64,000 nucleotides of DNA from Sinomicrobium weinanense (GTDB lineage Bacteria > Bacteroidota > Bacteroidia > Flavobacteriales > Flavobacteriaceae): positions 124,001-188,000 of the forward strand of contig NZ_JAHKRR010000007.1 in assembly GCF_018863395.1 (NCBI RefSeq). The letters are read 5' to 3'. The translations under genes were made by a program, and so were the position numbers. The notes beneath the pieces are model-generated. The model saw nothing but the letters and a program-made list of their open reading frames with translations, was not told the DNA's origin and did not search any database. Below, piece by piece: positions 17,661-25,806 of the stretch (positions are counted from its first letter, which is position 1; each line of letters begins with the position of its first letter).

Positions 17661-18041
17661 CACACCAAATGCAGTTGTAGAGTTAGAATGAGTAATTATT
17701 GAGGTTATTAAGGAAAAAATTGGTGTTTACTCCTCTAAATACGGTATAAATAAAAAATTCAAGAAAACAGCCTATCGAACCCTAGACCATCTAATTGATT
17801 ATCAATCAGATAAAAAAACATAATAAAGTTCGATTTCCCAGCAGCCCTATACTTAATTTTCCTACTTTTGAAAAAATAAAAAACATAAATTATTGATAAT
17901 CAAAAGAATAAAAACTAAGAGAAATCATTAAATTTTCTCAAATCGAACACCAAATTATTACAAATAAAATCCTGACAGTCAACCAATTAAAACAAAAAAA
18001 CCACATAAAAAAGCGAGATCTCTTACAGAAACCTCGCTCAG
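17661..18041. other. A+T-rich gap between recombinase remnant and tRNA-Leu
   Basis: No convincing gene. A short plus-strand frame (17692-17823) reads a lysine-rich 43-residue tail ending AYRTLDHLIDYQSDKKT that may be a gene remnant. The 25 bases at 17761-17785 match 16496-16520 at 20 positions, so an imperfect direct repeat brackets the recombinase remnant. The right end holds the att-like repeat and the tRNA terminator. Confidence 0.45.
18007..18038 (-). terminator. Rho-independent terminator of tRNA-Leu
   Basis: On the minus strand, 4 bases after the tRNA, AGCGAG pairs with CTCGCT (18033-18038 and 18012-18017) around a 15-base loop and is followed by a run of T. The hairpin is inside the 46-bp repeat and is therefore also present at 967-993. 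Confidence 0.7.
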
Positions 18042-18053
18042 TGCGGATGAAGG
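18008..18053. repeat. Right copy of 46-bp direct repeat overlapping tRNA-Leu 3' end
   Basis: Identical over 46 bases to 963-1008. It covers the terminator and the final 12 bases of the tRNA gene. As the copy fused to the intact tRNA it would be the attachment site at which the island joined the chromosome. Confidence 0.75.
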
Positions 18054-18123
18054 GAATCGAACCCCCACGCCTTGCGGCACTAGATCCTAAGTCTAGCGTG
18101 TCTACCAGTTCCACCACATCCGC
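18042..18123 (-). tRNA. tRNA-Leu (anticodon TAG)
   Basis: On the minus strand the acceptor arms GCGGATG (5' end, 18117-18123) and CATCCGC pair fully, with discriminator base A at 18042; CCA is not encoded. The anticodon stem CTAGA/TCTAG encloses the loop CTTAGGA with anticodon TAG. A long variable arm (class II, as in leucine tRNAs) and a T-arm GGGGTTCGATTCCC are present. Length 82 without CCA. Confidence 0.95.
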
Positions 18124-18429
18124 GGCTATAATACCTTCTGGTATCGGGCTGCAAATATAGCTTATTTTTCGAATAATGGACCGCAGCGGTCAAAAAAATA
18201 TCTTTCCCATCTGTCACTTTTTATTTATTTTTAACAGGCCATGCCTCGACAAGTGATGTACTGAGTACTTCGATAAACTCAGTATAGTATTTATCGAAGT
18301 GTGATATACTGAGCTTGCCGAAGTGCTCAGCACAAACATGTAATGCACTGAGAACATTGTTGGTTGGTTTGCACGAATTGTTAGCGGGCATTTTGTACTT
18401 TTGATTTATTATAAAAGTTTATCAACTTC
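18124..18429. other. tRNA promoter region and degenerate inverted repeat
   Basis: The left part carries the tRNA promoter. At 18243-18330 there are repeated words of the type ACTTCGATAAACTCAGT and ACTGAGCTTGCCGAAGT in both orientations, members of a dispersed intergenic repeat also seen near 54.1-54.35 kb. The right end carries TACTTTTG (18396-18403), a possible -7 box for the peptidase gene. Confidence 0.45.
18152..18159 (-). promoter_or_regulatory. -7 box of tRNA-Leu
   Basis: The minus strand reads TATATTTG, an exact TAnnTTTG match, 28 bases before the mature tRNA 5' end. Confidence 0.55.
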
Positions 18430-19833
18430 ATGGAAGATATTTCATCATACGTTCAGAAAAATAAAGAACGGTTTATCGGGGAACTCATAGAGCTCCTCAG
18501 AATCCCTTCAGTGAGTGCCGACCCTGCTTTTTCCCAGGATGTCCTCAATACTGCCGAAGCTGTCAAGGAAAGTCTTTTGCAAGCCGGGTGCGACCATGCG
18601 GAAGTCTGTGACACTCCGGGGTATCCCATCGTTTACGGGGAAAAGACCGTCGATGCGGCCTTACCGACTGTTTTGGTCTACGGTCATTATGATGTGCAAC
18701 CTCCCGATCCCGTAGAGCTATGGGAAAGCGGGCCGTTCGATCCTGTGGTAAAAACAACGGAGATCCATCCCGAAGGTGCTATTTTCGCCAGGGGGGCCTG
18801 TGATGACAAGGGGCAGATGTACATGCATGTCAAGGCTCTCGAATACATGGTCAAAAACAATACCCTCCCCTGCAACGTAAAGTTCATGATAGAAGGTGAG
18901 GAAGAAGTAGGCTCGGAAAGCCTTGAATGGTTTATAAAACGCAACCAGGAAAAGCTGAAGAACGACGTTATCCTTATTTCAGATACAGGGATGATAAGCA
19001 ACTCCCAGCCTTCCATTACTACCGGGCTCAGGGGACTGAGCTATGTTGAAGTGGAAGTTACCGGTCCCAACCGTGACCTGCATTCGGGGCTCTATGGCGG
19101 TGCCGTGGCCAATCCTATCAATGTCCTCACTAAAATGATCGCCTCCCTTCACGATGAGAACAACCACATTACTGTTCCCGGTTTTTACGACAAGGTAGAG
19201 GAGATCTCCGCAGAAGAACGCGCGGAAATGGCAAAAGCCCCTTTTTCCATCGAAAAATACAGGAATGCCCTCAATATTGATGAGGTTTACGGTGAAAAAG
19301 GCTATACGACCAGTGAACGGAGTTCCATACGCCCCACCCTGGATGTGAACGGGATATGGGGAGGATATATCGGGAAAGGTGCCAAAACTGTAATCCCCGC
19401 CAAAGCATACGCTAAAATATCCATGCGACTGGTACCCGACCAGGATTGGGTGGAAATTACGGAATTGTTCAAAAAACATTTTGAAAGTATAGCGCCCCAA
19501 GGGGTAAAAGTCGAGGTAAAACCGCATCACGGCGGACAAGCCTACGTAACTCCCATTGACAACATAGGCTACCAGGCAGCCAGCAAGGCCTACAACGATA
19601 CCTTTGGTATCATCCCCATTCCACAACGAAGCGGGGGAAGCATTCCCATTATTTCCCTGTTTGAAAAAGAACTGAAAAGCAAAACCATCCTGATGGGCTT
19701 CGGCCTGGACACGGATGCCATACATTCGCCTAACGAACACTTCGGCATCTTTAACTATCTGAAAGGGATCGAAACCATTCCGCTGTTCTATAAGTATTTC
19801 ACAGAGTTGTACAATTCCGACTCCCGGTTGTAG
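18430..19833 (+). CDS. M20-family dipeptidase
   Basis: The protein has 467 residues with no signal peptide, so it is cytoplasmic. Zinc ligands and catalytic residues of the M20 family are visible: VYGHYDVQPP (His86, Asp88), RGACDDKG (bridging Asp at 125), and EGEEEVGS with the catalytic Glu near 157. A dimerisation lid domain lies in the middle. The C-terminal histidine is in DAIHSPNEHFGI. Dipeptidases of this subgroup (DUG1/CNDP-like) hydrolyse short peptides. It is transcribed alone, converging on the hydroxyproline operon, and may supply free amino acids, including hydroxyproline, from peptides; that link is inference. Confidence 0.9.
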   Translation: MEDISSYVQKNKERFIGELIELLRIPSVSADPAFSQDVLNTAEAVKESLLQAGCDHAEVCDTPGYPIVYGEKTVDAALPTVLVYGHYDVQPPDPVELWESGPFDPVVKTTEIHPEGAIFARGACDDKGQMYMHVKALEYMVKNNTLPCNVKFMIEGEEEVGSESLEWFIKRNQEKLKNDVILISDTGMISNSQPSITTGLRGLSYVEVEVTGPNRDLHSGLYGGAVANPINVLTKMIASLHDENNHITVPGFYDKVEEISAEERAEMAKAPFSIEKYRNALNIDEVYGEKGYTTSERSSIRPTLDVNGIWGGYIGKGAKTVIPAKAYAKISMRLVPDQDWVEITELFKKHFESIAPQGVKVEVKPHHGGQAYVTPIDNIGYQAASKAYNDTFGIIPIPQRSGGSIPIISLFEKELKSKTILMGFGLDTDAIHSPNEHFGIFNYLKGIETIPLFYKYFTELYNSDSRL

Positions 19834-19893
19834 GTAACGTGCCTATAACAGTTTTGCATACCGTATGGGCGCAAGATTTTGCGCCCTTACCCC

Positions 19894-21135
19894 CTACGGG
19901 GCTATCCTGAACATGTTTGTATCTACGGAGGTTTTTTTACCGGAGAGCATTTCACTGACCAGCTTACCCGTAGCCGGGGCCAGGCTTACTCCCATCATGG
20001 CATGGCCGGTAGCTATGACCAGATTGGATATTTTTTCAGTACCGGATATGACGGGTAAGCCGGAAGAGGTACAGGGCCGGAAGCCATACCACGTATTCTT
20101 CTTTTCGGGCAATTCGAGCTCGAAACCAGGATAAAAATCACGGATAGTATCTACAATTCCCTGTAACCTGTTGGTACGGATACGGGTATCTCCGGTATGG
20201 GTGATCTCCATGGTGCCCCCGAACCTCAGGTCATCTCCCATCGGGGTTACGGAAACCTTCCCCTCACATAAAATGGCCGGGTGCAAAGGTTTTTCTTTTC
20301 TGTTCCTGAGGGTAAAGCTATACCCTTTTCCGGGAAGCAGAGGGAGTTTTAAATTCAGTTTGTTTGCAATACCGGCGCTCCATGCCCCGGAAGCCAATAC
20401 AAATTCGTCTGCTTTAAAATTTCCCTGGTCCGTAAGAACTTCGGATATCTCCCCTCCTTTTACCTGAAAATCACTGACTTTTGTATTCCTTTTTAATTCC
20501 ACCCCCAGCTTCAGGACCTCATCGCGTATAAATGCCATAAACTTATTGGGGTACAGGTGTGCGTCCGATCTGTAATGAACACCCCCCAGAACATTTGTAT
20601 CCACCCCGGTTTCCAGTTCACGCACCTCCTCGCCGGACAAAAAGTCTACTTCCAGGCCGAGTTTTTCTGCTTCTTTTGCCACATGTCTTTCTTCTTCGCC
20701 TGTCTTTTCCGTTTTATACAACATCAACAGGCCCTTTTCATCATAGAAAAAAGCATTGTCCTTCCGGGCGAGGTCGCGGTATAATTCCTTGCTCAACAGG
20801 GACAGATCCCGAAGTGCCGGCATGGCTTTTTCCACATGCTCCCTGGTGGAATTGCGATAGAATTGCCAGCTCCAGGAAAGCAATGCCTTGTGAAGCCTCG
20901 GCCTTACATAAAACGGACTTTTCGGATTGAACATCCAGCGGATGCCCTGTGCTATCATGCCGGGCTGGGCCAGCGGAATAATATGTGAAGGCACTACCAA
21001 TCCGGCATTGCCAAAGGAGCAGCCGTCGGTCATATCCGAACTATCCAGGACAGTCACCCTGTGGCCTTCCCCGGCCAGGTAGTACGCGGAGCACAATCCA
21101 ATGACGCCTCCCCCGATAACGATCACATCTTTCAA
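19894..21135 (-). CDS. FAD-dependent D-hydroxyproline dehydrogenase (DadA-like)
   Basis: The protein has 413 residues if it starts at the TTG at 21135, which gives LKDVIVIGGGVIGLCSAYYLAGEGHRVTVLD. The Rossmann GxGxxG then sits right at the N-terminus as in the DAO/DadA family. The first ATG in frame (21207) would add about 24 residues and overlap the epimerase stop by 41 bases, so it is less likely. The DadA-type ending (WYGFRPCTSSGLPVIS...ATGHAMMGVSLAPATGKLVSEML) is present. Next to 4-hydroxyproline epimerase it most likely oxidises cis-4-hydroxy-D-proline to pyrroline-4-hydroxy-2-carboxylate. D-amino acid dehydrogenase is the family alternative. Confidence 0.85.
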   Translation of the reverse strand: MKDVIVIGGGVIGLCSAYYLAGEGHRVTVLDSSDMTDGCSFGNAGLVVPSHIIPLAQPGMIAQGIRWMFNPKSPFYVRPRLHKALLSWSWQFYRNSTREHVEKAMPALRDLSLLSKELYRDLARKDNAFFYDEKGLLMLYKTEKTGEEERHVAKEAEKLGLEVDFLSGEEVRELETGVDTNVLGGVHYRSDAHLYPNKFMAFIRDEVLKLGVELKRNTKVSDFQVKGGEISEVLTDQGNFKADEFVLASGAWSAGIANKLNLKLPLLPGKGYSFTLRNRKEKPLHPAILCEGKVSVTPMGDDLRFGGTMEITHTGDTRIRTNRLQGIVDTIRDFYPGFELELPEKKNTWYGFRPCTSSGLPVISGTEKISNLVIATGHAMMGVSLAPATGKLVSEMLSGKKTSVDTNMFRIAP

Positions 21136-21166
21136 TGGTCTGTGGTTTAAAATTACTATACGAAAA

Positions 21167-22165
21167 TCAAATGACCTGGAATCCGTGGGCATAGGGATCA
21201 TCATCATCTATGATAATATTGTTATAGCCGGTGATCCTGGCCCAGCCCTCAATACTCGGCACAATGCCCTTTTTGTCTCCGATGTCGGTCACGGATTCCA
21301 CCCTTCCGGTAAACTTGCTGCCAATAATACTTTCGTGTATGAATGTTTCCCCTTCCTTTAATTTCCCCCTGGCATACCACTGGGCCATCCGTGCAGAGGT
21401 TCCTGTACCGCAGGGCGAACGGTCAATGGCCTTATCGCCGTAGAAAACGGCATTCCGGGCCGTAGCTTCTTCAGACAGTGTTTTCCCTGTCCAGAGTATA
21501 TGGCTGAGCCCGTTTATGGTTGGGTCTTCGGGATGGGTAAAGGTATATTTTTCGTTCAGTTGCCTTCGCAAATGCCTGCTCCAGCCGATCAGTTGATCGG
21601 CCGGGTGATGTTCCAGTCCTTTAAAATTATCCTGCACATCTACGATAGCATAAAAATTGCCTCCGTATGCCACATCTACCTTGAGTTTTCCAAGATCCGG
21701 GCATTCGGCCTCCAGGTTTTCGGAATCGAGATATGCACCGACATTGACCAGCCGGACGGAAGTGACCCTTCCCCCTTCTTTCTTATAACTTACCCTTACC
21801 AGTCCGGCAGGGGTTTCCAGTCGTAATTCTCCGGGAACCTTCGGGCTCACCAGGCCTTCTTCAATGATCACGGTAACCGTCCCAATAGTACCGTGCCCGC
21901 ACATGGGCAGGCAGCCGCTGGTTTCGATGAACAGTATCCCCACATCGTTGGCTTTGTCAACCGGGGGGTACAGGATGCTTCCGCTCATCATGTCATGTCC
22001 GCGCGGTTCGAACATCAGTCCTTTTCGTATCCAGTCGAACTCCCGTAAAAAATGTTGTCGTTTTTCACTCATGTTCTTTCCTTCCAGGAAAGGCCCTCCT
22101 CCTGTAACTACGCGTACAGGATTACCACAGGTATGGGCATCCACGCAAAAGAATGTCTTTCTCAC
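21167..22165 (-). CDS. 4-hydroxyproline 2-epimerase (proline racemase family)
   Basis: The protein has 332 residues. Both catalytic cysteines are present: Cys89 in MCGHGTIG and Cys252 in DRSPCGTGTSA. The presence of both marks an epimerase rather than a trans-3-hydroxyproline dehydratase, which has Thr at the second site. It converts trans-4-hydroxy-L-proline to cis-4-hydroxy-D-proline, the first step of the bacterial hydroxyproline pathway. The gene is 31 bases upstream of the oxidoreductase gene on the same strand. Confidence 0.93.
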   Translation of the reverse strand: MRKTFFCVDAHTCGNPVRVVTGGGPFLEGKNMSEKRQHFLREFDWIRKGLMFEPRGHDMMSGSILYPPVDKANDVGILFIETSGCLPMCGHGTIGTVTVIIEEGLVSPKVPGELRLETPAGLVRVSYKKEGGRVTSVRLVNVGAYLDSENLEAECPDLGKLKVDVAYGGNFYAIVDVQDNFKGLEHHPADQLIGWSRHLRRQLNEKYTFTHPEDPTINGLSHILWTGKTLSEEATARNAVFYGDKAIDRSPCGTGTSARMAQWYARGKLKEGETFIHESIIGSKFTGRVESVTDIGDKKGIVPSIEGWARITGYNNIIIDDDDPYAHGFQVI

Positions 22166-22198
22166 TGCTAGACCTAAGCTAATTGATGAATAGAATAT

Positions 22199-23923
22199 CT
22201 AAGATTTTTGTTTTATATAGGCTTTTACTCTTTGTTCCAGTATAGGCAATGTTACCGTACCCTGTTCCAGGATAAGCTCGTGAAATTCGCGGATATTAAA
22301 GGTATCGCCCAGTGCTTTCTCTGCTTCTTTCCGAAGTTCCCTGATTTTCAGTTCCCCTATTTTATAAGACAGGGCCTGTCCGGGCCAGGAGATATACCGG
22401 TCCACTTCGGTATTGATCTCATGAATGGACAAGGCCGTATTTTTCTTTAAGAAGTCTACGGCTTCTTCCCTGGTCCATCCCTTGGCATGCAGGCCTGTAT
22501 CTACTACAAGGCGGCATGCCCGCCACATCTCGTAGGTAAGCCTCCCGAAATCTTCGTAAGGAGTGGTGTATATCCCCATTTCCCTGGCGAGGTATTCCGT
22601 ATAAAGTGCCCAGCCTTCTCCGTAAGCGGACAAATACAGGTTTCTCCTGAACTTGGGGATGCTATCGCCCAGTTCCTGATTGAGGGATATTTGCAGATGA
22701 TGACCGGGCACGGCTTCGTGTGCCGTGAGCGACGGAAGCACATAGAGCGGCCTGCTCTCCAGCTGATAGGTGTTTACCCAGTAATAACCCGGCTCGGTAT
22801 CGGTTGAACTCCCCACATACCTGCCCGTGGTGTATTTCGGGGCTATGGCATCGGGCACCGGGGCTACGCCATACGGCTTTCGGGGGAGGGTCTTAAAGAA
22901 CTTCGGGAGTTGCCCGTCTATCTTTTTGGCAATGTTCCGGGCTTCCTTTAACAGGGCTTCGGGAGTTTTAACATAAAACTGTTCATCTGTGCGTAGCCAG
23001 GTGAGAAAGTCATTGAAACTACCGTCAAAATCCACTTCTTTTATGATCTGCTCCATTTCTGCCCTGATCCGCGCCACTTCTTTCAGGCCTTTTTGGTGAA
23101 CTTCTTCTGCCGTAAGGGACAGCGTGGTGTAATAGCGTATCCTGTTGCTGTAATACTCCCTGCCGTTGGGTGTTTCCGATACCCCGAGCGTGGTCCGGGT
23201 ATTCGAATAGTATTCTTCTTCAAAAAAACGTTTGATCTTTTTGAACTGCGGGGTAACGCTTTCAGCCACCACTTTTTTTGCCACTCCGGCCAGGGAATCT
23301 TTTTTTTCCTTTGAAAACCGGTCGGGCAGGTTTTTAAAAGGGGAATAATAAAAACTGTCTTCAGGGTTGTCTACAATATGGTCGTCATAGGTTTTTTCAT
23401 AGCCTTTCAGGATCACCAGGGGTTGGGAAATACCTTTTTTAAGGCCTTTGCGGAGCAGCTCTATATGATCGTCCACAAACCGGGGGACAGCCCTGAGGAG
23501 GTCGAGGTATTTTTTTACCTCTTTATCATTGTTCAACGGACGTACGCGATAAGTGAGGTTGTTATGAAACCCGGCATCGGACAGAATGGGGTTCAAATAA
23601 GCCTCAAACCTATAATCATCTACATCTTCCCGAAGCGTAAACTTCAGCAACTCAAGGGAGATCCTTTCTGTTTCGGACAATTGTCCGGCATCCAGCGCAT
23701 CCAGCTTTTTGATTTCTTTTGCGGCAAAACCGGCTTTTTCTTTGTAAAGCTCTTCTGTATACCGCCCGAGAGGATATTTGTCCTTGTCTACGGGTTTGAA
23801 CTCCTCAACCTCACGGATAATCCCGGCCAGCTCTCCCGAAGCGTCCTTTAACTGGGCCCGGACATCGAGTACGATCCCGAAAAGGAAGAGCAGGGATAAT
23901 AGTATTTGAAGTATTTTTCTCAT
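22199..23923 (-). CDS. DUF885 family secreted metallopeptidase-like protein
   Basis: The protein has 574 residues with a signal peptide ending VRAQ. The hallmark HEAVPGHH at 402-409 gives an HExxxxH-like zinc site, followed by GEGWALYTEYLAREMG, whose glutamate is a plausible further ligand. The C-terminus ends in ILEQGTVTLPILEQRVKAYI, the standard ending of DUF885 proteins. The exact substrate of the family is largely unknown. It lies 33 bases before the epimerase in the middle of the hydroxyproline genes. An exported peptidase releasing hydroxyproline- or proline-containing amino acids would fit, but that is inference from position. Confidence 0.88.
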   Translation of the reverse strand: MRKILQILLSLLFLFGIVLDVRAQLKDASGELAGIIREVEEFKPVDKDKYPLGRYTEELYKEKAGFAAKEIKKLDALDAGQLSETERISLELLKFTLREDVDDYRFEAYLNPILSDAGFHNNLTYRVRPLNNDKEVKKYLDLLRAVPRFVDDHIELLRKGLKKGISQPLVILKGYEKTYDDHIVDNPEDSFYYSPFKNLPDRFSKEKKDSLAGVAKKVVAESVTPQFKKIKRFFEEEYYSNTRTTLGVSETPNGREYYSNRIRYYTTLSLTAEEVHQKGLKEVARIRAEMEQIIKEVDFDGSFNDFLTWLRTDEQFYVKTPEALLKEARNIAKKIDGQLPKFFKTLPRKPYGVAPVPDAIAPKYTTGRYVGSSTDTEPGYYWVNTYQLESRPLYVLPSLTAHEAVPGHHLQISLNQELGDSIPKFRRNLYLSAYGEGWALYTEYLAREMGIYTTPYEDFGRLTYEMWRACRLVVDTGLHAKGWTREEAVDFLKKNTALSIHEINTEVDRYISWPGQALSYKIGELKIRELRKEAEKALGDTFNIREFHELILEQGTVTLPILEQRVKAYIKQKS

Positions 23924-23976
23924 TGTTTTTTTATCTAGCGAAGTGATCTGTTTTTTTGTTCATGGGGGTGATTTTT

Positions 23977-24003
23977 GTTGCAGGTTGCAGGTTGCAGGTT
24001 GCC
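23977..24003. repeat. Short tandem repeat (GTTGCAG units)
   Basis: The 7-base unit GTTGCAG is repeated three times and then begins a fourth. It lies in the gap between the DUF885 and aldehyde dehydrogenase genes. The word family GGTTGCAGG/GGTTTCAGG recurs near 30130 and 32410. Confidence 0.6.
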
Positions 24004-24106
24004 AAAGCTACAAGTTCCAAAAACATCTGCAAATCACAATAAATTAACTTAATGCCGATCTGCTCATCATCATCGCTCAAAAAGTTGAGGTGACTTTGTG
24101 TATGAT

Positions 24107-25690
24107 CTACAACTCCGTCCTGGTTTTTTCTCCATTGACCAAACGGGAGATTCCCAGTGGATTGTCGTTCTTCAGTTCGCCGGGTAACAGGGCGTCAGGC
24201 CAGTCCTGGTAGGAGAATGGCCGGACCCATCGTTTTATGGAATGTATCCCCACCGCGGTAAACCTGCTGTCTGTCGATGCAGGATAAGGCCCGCCGTGCT
24301 GCATGGACGGGCATACTTCCACTCCTGTGGGCACCCCGTTAAATATTATACGGCCTACCCGGTTTTGCAGAGCTTCCACTATATCGCCATGCTCCCTGAT
24401 CTCAGCTTCTTCGCCCAGTATGGTCCCGGTTAACTGTCCTTCCAGCTTTTTGATAATGGCCACCAGCTCTTTGCTATCCCTGCATTGTATCACTACTGAA
24501 AACGGACCGAACACCTCCTTGTGCAGGGTACTGTTTTCCAGAAAGGTTTTCCCTTCCACGGTAATGATCTTTTGTTGTGCATAATTGGCCTTTACCTCTT
24601 TTTCATATGCCGCTACGACATTGACCTCCGGCTGACCGGAAACTTCTTCTTTCAAGTTGTTAAATGCACCGTGGATGTTGGGGTGTAGCATACAGCTTGG
24701 ATCTATTGCCATTATCTTTTCTCCGAGTGCCTGTGTAAATTCCGTCAGGTTATTACCTTTTATACCGATAATAAGCCCGGGGCTGGTGCAAAACTGCCCT
24801 GTTCCGAGGGTAATGGAACCGGCGTACTGCTGCGCCCAGAAATCCGATTTTTCTTTTAATGCGGAAGGCAAAGCCACTACCGGGTTTACACTTCCCATTT
24901 CGGCAAATACTGGGATGGGTTCTTCACGTTTTGCCGCCAGGTCAAACAACGCCCGGCCTCCTTTTATGCTCCCGGTAAACCCTACGGCCTTTACCCCGGG
25001 GTGCTGCACGAGTTTTGCCCCTACTTCCACCCCGCTGCTGTTCAGGTTGGAAAAGACACCGTCGGGCATTCCTGTTTTTTGGGCTGCCTTTATCACTGCC
25101 GAAGCTACTAGTTCTCCCGTACCGGAATGCATGGGGTGACTTTTTACAATCACGGGGCAGCCTGCTGCCAGTGCGCTTGCCGTATCTCCTCCGGCCGTGG
25201 AATAGGCAAAAGGGAAATTACTGGACCCAAATACCACTACGGGACCAATAGGGATCAGCATTTTCCGCAGGTCTGGCTTAGGAGCGGGTTTCCTATCCGG
25301 AATACCTGTGTCTATGGAGGCTTCGATCCAGCTGCCTTCGGCGACCAGTTCGGCAAACGAACGGAGCTGGAAGAGGGTACGCCCTCTTTCGCCTTCGGCT
25401 CTTCCCCTCGGCAAACCGGATTCCTGCATATAGGTTTCCAGGAGTTCATCGCCCAGGGCCTCCATCTCGTCGGCAATGGCATTTAAAAATTCGGATTTTT
25501 TCTTTCCGGAAATGTTCCGGTAACCCTCAAAAGCCTGCGATGCCAACTGAACCGCCTCCTCGATCTCATCTGAAGAGGCTTCGTGGAAAACCCAGGGGTT
25601 TTCAGTGTTCAGCTCCGGATTAAAGGTTTTGTAGGTGATCCCGGATTTTGATGATTGCCGGGTGCCTATATAATTTTTTCCTGTGATCAT
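24107..25690 (-). CDS. Alpha-ketoglutarate semialdehyde dehydrogenase (2,5-dioxovalerate dehydrogenase)
   Basis: The protein has 527 residues starting at ATG 25690 (MITGKNYIG). An in-frame upstream ATG at 25789 merely translates tandem repeat DNA and is rejected. Landmarks are the cofactor-binding GFTGSIKGGRAL at about 238-248, the general base Glu264 in FAEMGSVNP and the catalytic Cys301 in GTGQFCTSPG. The GQFCTSPG context is that of the NADP-dependent 2,5-dioxovalerate dehydrogenases. It performs the last step of hydroxyproline breakdown, alpha-ketoglutarate semialdehyde to alpha-ketoglutarate. The same reaction closes sugar-acid pathways, but the epimerase and deaminase neighbours point to hydroxyproline. 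Confidence 0.9.
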   Translation of the reverse strand: MITGKNYIGTRQSSKSGITYKTFNPELNTENPWVFHEASSDEIEEAVQLASQAFEGYRNISGKKKSEFLNAIADEMEALGDELLETYMQESGLPRGRAEGERGRTLFQLRSFAELVAEGSWIEASIDTGIPDRKPAPKPDLRKMLIPIGPVVVFGSSNFPFAYSTAGGDTASALAAGCPVIVKSHPMHSGTGELVASAVIKAAQKTGMPDGVFSNLNSSGVEVGAKLVQHPGVKAVGFTGSIKGGRALFDLAAKREEPIPVFAEMGSVNPVVALPSALKEKSDFWAQQYAGSITLGTGQFCTSPGLIIGIKGNNLTEFTQALGEKIMAIDPSCMLHPNIHGAFNNLKEEVSGQPEVNVVAAYEKEVKANYAQQKIITVEGKTFLENSTLHKEVFGPFSVVIQCRDSKELVAIIKKLEGQLTGTILGEEAEIREHGDIVEALQNRVGRIIFNGVPTGVEVCPSMQHGGPYPASTDSRFTAVGIHSIKRWVRPFSYQDWPDALLPGELKNDNPLGISRLVNGEKTRTEL

Positions 25691-25720
25691 TGTTTTATTT
25701 TTTATTTTCCTATGAAGGCT

Positions 25721-25791
25721 AATGCATTTGTGGAGACACAATACATTTATGGGGACACAATGCATTTGTAAGGGTGCAATGCATTGCACCC
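25721..25791. repeat. 19-bp tandem repeats ending in a 20-bp perfect palindrome
   Basis: Three imperfect 19-base units (25721-25739, 25740-25758, 25759-25777), each of the form AATGCATTTGTGGRGACAC, run into a fourth partial unit. The palindrome GGGTGCAATGCATTGCACCC at 25772-25791 is perfect. The block lies in the 116-base gap between two genes of the hydroxyproline operon, just upstream of the dehydrogenase start. It could form a hairpin in the message that adjusts expression of the downstream genes, or be a mobile repeat remnant. Confidence 0.75.
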
Positions 25792-25806
25792 CTACGGTAT
25801 ATAAAA

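Noticed and set aside
21167-22165. Proline racemase or trans-3-hydroxyproline dehydratase
   Set aside because: Both active-site cysteines are present, which excludes the dehydratase, and the pathway neighbours point to 4-hydroxyproline epimerase.
25721-25777. CRISPR-like array
   Set aside because: The 19-base units are directly adjacent with no unique spacers and no cas genes are present anywhere in the window.
25690-25789. N-terminal extension of the aldehyde dehydrogenase
   Set aside because: The extra codons translate the 19-bp tandem repeat and palindrome and are not typical of the family, which starts near MITGKNYIG.
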